Source of the DNA: Medicago truncatula
Lineage: Eukaryota > Streptophyta > Magnoliopsida > Fabales > Fabaceae
Assembly (NCBI RefSeq): GCF_003473485.1
Contig: NC_053044.1
Location: 55,096,091 to 55,160,090, forward strand
Direction of reading: 5' to 3'
Length of the DNA stretch: 64,000 nucleotides
Positions 61,118 through 64,000 of this stretch are shown piece by piece. The translations under genes were made by a program, and so were the position numbers. Positions within the stretch are counted from its first letter, which is position 1. Each line of letters begins with the position of its first letter. Below the pieces are notes generated by a model. That model ran no database searches. It was not told where the DNA came from and saw nothing but the letters and a program-made list of their open reading frames with translations.

Positions 61118-62391
61118 AAGGTTGTGTTTAGTAACACAAAAAAGTTAGCTTACAATTTATTGGATTAACTTATAAGCTTGTTGGATGAAAACGTGATGTG
61201 TTTGGTAACAAGCTTTTCTCACGAGCTTATAGCTTTTTTTGAAAAGTTTTTTCAAGTAGCATTTTAGCTTATAGCTGATAGCTTTTCACATTTTCTTTCA
61301 TTTCTACCCTTTAATATTATTTTTTATTGAAAAAAACTACCCACGATAAAGAAAAACTTCTCACGTTGTGTTAATGTTTTTTTTACGGTTGCCTTATAAA
61401 TTGCTTTTTATTTGAATTTTTATTGATTGTTTGGTTGGAAATATGGTTCTTCGGTTATTTTTATTTTATTTTTGGTTTAAATGTGTCATTGGTCCCTGCA
61501 CTTTTTTTTTTTGACATTGGTCCCTGCACTTTGTAAAAATATTGGTATTGATCCATCTGTTAACTTTCTGTTAAAAAAAAAAACACAAAACCAACGGAGT
61601 GCCACGTGGCACCAATATCAATATTTTTACAAAGTGCATGGACCAATACCAATATTTTTATAAAGTGCAGGGACCAATACCAATAGTTTTGTGTTTTTTT
61701 TGAACAGAAAGTTAATAGAGGGACCAATACCAATATTTTTACAAAGTGCAGGGACCGATGCCAAACAAAAAAAAGTGCAGGGACTAATGCCAAAATATGA
61801 TGAAAGTGCAGGGACCAATGACACATTTAAACTTTTTTTTTTTAATACGGTCTCATGTTGCTATCTATTTGAATTTTTTATTTAATTTTTATATGGTTCA
61901 AAATATCGTTCTTAGAATCTTATATTTTGGGCAACCAGCCCCTTGTACCACTCATGTTGTAGTTTTTTTTTATATATTTTCTTTGTTCCCTTTTTTTTTT
62001 ACGTTGCTTTTAATTCATATAATATAATATATAATTTTAAACAAAATCTACAATAAATAGTGAAGTCATTTTAGTTAAATACAAAATATTAATTGAATTC
62101 ATAAAAAACATTTATCATCTTAGAGTTGAAATTAATTTGAAATTAATTTAAATATTTAAAAAAGAATTGAAAAAGTAAAAAAATTATGTATAAAATTTAT
62201 TAAAAAAAGAAATAAACAAACATGTCATTTTATATTAATCAGTCACTTCAACAACTAATGTTACCAAACACATTATTTTTAATAAGCGAGCTTTTCAGCT
62301 ATAAGCTATTAACAATTAGTCATCAGTTATCAGCTAGCTTTTCAGCTATCAGCTAGCTTATAATTGATTTTTATCAAACAGAGCCTAAATG
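61118..62391. mobile_element. Non-autonomous DNA element, family A copy 2
   Basis: The left end AAGGTTGTGTTTAGTAACAC and the right end TATCAAACAGAGCCTAA are imperfect inverted complements. Next to each end are clusters of AGCTTATA and TATCAGCTAGC words. It matches the copy at 9378-10262 in order. It is longer because a family B MITE (61474-61832) is inserted in it. Confidence 0.62.
61474..61832. mobile_element. Mutator-type MITE, family B copy 2, inside the family A element
   Basis: It starts GGTTTAAATGTGTC and ends GACACATTTAAAC. The arms carry TTGGTCCCTGCACTTT and TTTGTAAAAATATTGGTATT words as in copy 1 (54547-54962). The arms are unequal because a piece of the left arm was lost. Flanks are T-rich on both sides, so the 9-bp target duplication cannot be read exactly. 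Confidence 0.8.
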
Positions 62392-62870
62392 TACAAACTT
62401 TTTGTTTTACTATCCCTAACAAATTTATTCGGCTTTTAGTCTCTCAAAAGTTTTCCATCTTTACTATTGGTCCCTCTTTTTAAGTAAACTAATATATACA
62501 ATTCATATTTTTAAATAGTTTTTTTTAGAAAGTTTACAATATTATAAAAATGTCTTCAATTTGTTTTTAACAAAATATGAATTAAATATAAATTTTTATA
62601 TTTTTTGCGGTTAAAAATTCATGTTATATTAAAAAGTTTATTTTTTAGGGATAGATTTTTACAACAATCTACGCATTTCTGTACAATTTTATAGAAAAAT
62701 ACAAATGCTACACATGATTGTCTTAAAAATACGGAGCAAAAGTGGTGACTAAAATTTTTATAGGGATTAAAAGTCGAAGAATATTTTTAAATGGACTAGA
62801 ACGAAAAATTAGTATATTTTAGGGAACAAAACATATTTAACCATTGCTTTTGTGTCGTTTTATATTCATA
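62392..62870. other. AT-rich intergenic stretch
   Basis: No gene is supported. It contains TAGTCTCTCAAAAG- and GGTCCCTCTTTTTAAG-like words and, near 62750-62840, GGGATTAAAAGTC- and GGGAACAAAACATATTTAA-like words in inverted arrangement. This may be another decayed MITE of the GGTCCCT type. Confidence 0.4.
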
Positions 62871-62884
62871 AGTTAGTTCATCTG

Positions 62885-63098
62885 CTACCAACAATGGATT
62901 GGTCCAAATGGTAAGGGTCTTGAACCTCTCAAACTAGTGGTTAGTGGTTCGATTTCTAACTAATGCGTGTGAATAAAATCTAGTTGAAAGGGGGGAATCC
63001 ACCTTATATACCACATATTTTCGACGTCGATTAGTCACTTCTAAACATCGGTGAAAAATTCATACTAATATCTTGTTAACCAAAAAAAAACAAAAAAC
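62885..63098 (+). mobile_element. tRNA-derived SINE with 11-bp target duplication
   Basis: The head has an A-box-like CAAATGGTAAGGGTC and a B-box-like GTGGTTCGATTTC. A body of about 130 bp follows, and the end is an A-rich CCAAAAAAAAACAAAAAAC tail. TAGTTCATCTG before (62874-62884) and TAGTGCATCTG after (63099-63109) differ at one base. Length is 214 bp. Confidence 0.82.
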
Positions 63099-63109
63099 TA
63101 GTGCATCTG

Positions 63110-63594
63110 TTAATTTTATCAAGCATTATAATTTTAACTAACTATTTTATCCACCGTAAACTATAAACTACGTCAGCTTATAAAGTCAGTATGTTAACTT
63201 ATGCATTATCTAATATATATATTTTTTCAAACAAAGCCATAATGATTAAAAAGAATTACTAGCTTGTAGAATTATTTCCACAAATAAAGTCTTACTAGTG
63301 TTTCTTGTATAAATAAACTCTTAATCTCAGAATAAAAGTCCATGTGAGCATAATTCAATTGATAAAAATATATATTATTATATGTAAATGTCGATGTTAA
63401 AATCAAAACATCCAACTTATTCACTTTAAAAAATTAAGCTACTTGTAAATAAATAAAAAAAAATATTGAAATCATCTAAAAAAAATGGAAAAACAATAGA
63501 AGCGACAAAAGCGTAAAACACACCACCTTCTTAGTGTAATAATAAGGTTTATTTGTCCTGTTGTCTTCGTTTTCATGGTTTCTTCCCTTTTTAG
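63110..63594. other. Upstream flank of the F-box-like frame
   Basis: AT-rich, with no gene of its own. ATGs at 63575 and 63644 are not in frame with the F-box-like sequence. An in-frame TAG lies at 63592-63594. Confidence 0.5.
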
Positions 63595-64000
63595 TTTCAC
63601 CCTAATCTCATCGCTGATTTGAATTTAAACCATTCACTCCACAATGAAGAGGAAGAAAACTTGTCATCTGAAATCTGCACAACAAACGGTTTCAGATTCA
63701 ACATCAACCATGATGATGACGAAGAGAATTCATGTTGGGAATCTATCTTCAAATTCATCATCAACAATGATGATGACGAAGAAAACAACCGTCGCAACTT
63801 GAATTCTCTCTCCATCGTTTCCAAACAGTTCCTCTCCATCACCCACCGTTTCCGATTCTCACTCAATGTCTATCACCCAAAAGAACTTCGTAGTCTCAAA
63901 AGGTACACCAATCTCAACTCTCTCAACCTCGCACGCTACTACAATTACCACACTGACATTGACCAGTTTCTTCGCAAAATCTCTCGTTTCCCATTGAAAC
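63595..64000 (+). CDS. F-box/LRR-like protein, partial, no start codon seen; possible pseudogene
   Basis: The open frame runs from just after a TAG at 63592 to the window end. It contains CWESIFKFI, an acidic stretch, then LNSLSIVSKQFLSITHRFRF and LRSLKRYTNLNSLNLARYY, ending FLRKISRFPLK. A Trp/Ile-rich F-box followed by SLSxVSKQFLSITxRxRFSL and the first leucine-rich repeat is typical of a large legume F-box/LRR family, whose members choose targets for SCF ubiquitin ligases. The frame has no ATG before the F-box. An ATCAACAATGATGATGACGA-type segment occurs twice (about 63703 and 63763). Either the start lies in an upstream exon or the 5' end is rearranged. Confidence 0.55.

Noticed and set aside
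61481-61885. Several open frames repeating VPAL and IGIGP words
   Set aside because: They are translations of the TTGGTCCCTGCAC repeats of the family B MITE.

Overview
The window looks like nuclear DNA of a dicot, most probably a papilionoid legume of the Medicago type. It is AT-rich, its genes have short exons and GT-AG introns (two look GC-AG), and the encoded proteins match plant-specific families. The space between genes is filled with MITEs, SINEs and LTR remnants of kinds I associate with legumes. The genus is inferred from memory of repeat and protein families; no search was run.

Eight protein genes can be modelled. Seven of them have an exon chain whose phases close without a stop or a frame break. 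In order they are: a two-exon DUF1005 protein (1597-3344, minus); an intronless plastid ribosomal protein PSRP6 (6856-7170, plus); a five-KH-domain HEN4-like RNA-binding protein (10800-14779, plus); an AAP-type amino acid permease (16012-20978, minus); a FAM135/DUF676 putative serine esterase (28800-36895, plus); a CHX-type cation/H+ antiporter (39723-42246, plus); xylulose kinase 2 (45972-50696, plus); and alpha-tubulin (52035-53731, minus). An F-box/LRR-like reading frame without a visible start codon enters at 63595 and runs off the end. These are independent housekeeping, transport and signalling genes, not a cluster with one function.

The rest is a record of transposition. 9378-10262 and 61118-62391 are two copies of one long-terminal-repeat-like DNA element family. 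21260-23408 is a set of nested inverted repeats about 280 bp upstream of the permease start codon. 27232-27928 is a solo copia-type LTR with a perfect 5-bp target duplication. 34185-34552 is a TRIM-like miniature retrotransposon inside an esterase intron. 37250-38648 is a MITE-like element that holds a very long GA repeat. 44681-45386 is a hAT-type MITE. 49492-50255 is a Mutator-type MITE inside the xylulose kinase gene. 54121-56235 is a second nested structure containing a Mutator-type MITE with a perfect 9-bp target duplication, a long TA repeat and a 36-bp minisatellite. Two SINEs (42960-43086 and 62885-63098) carry 11-12 bp target duplications.

I found no gene system that I would call new. 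The items most worth a second look are the two nested palindromes, the GC-AG introns, the altered Asn-Asp motif of the CHX protein, and the TRIM-like element.
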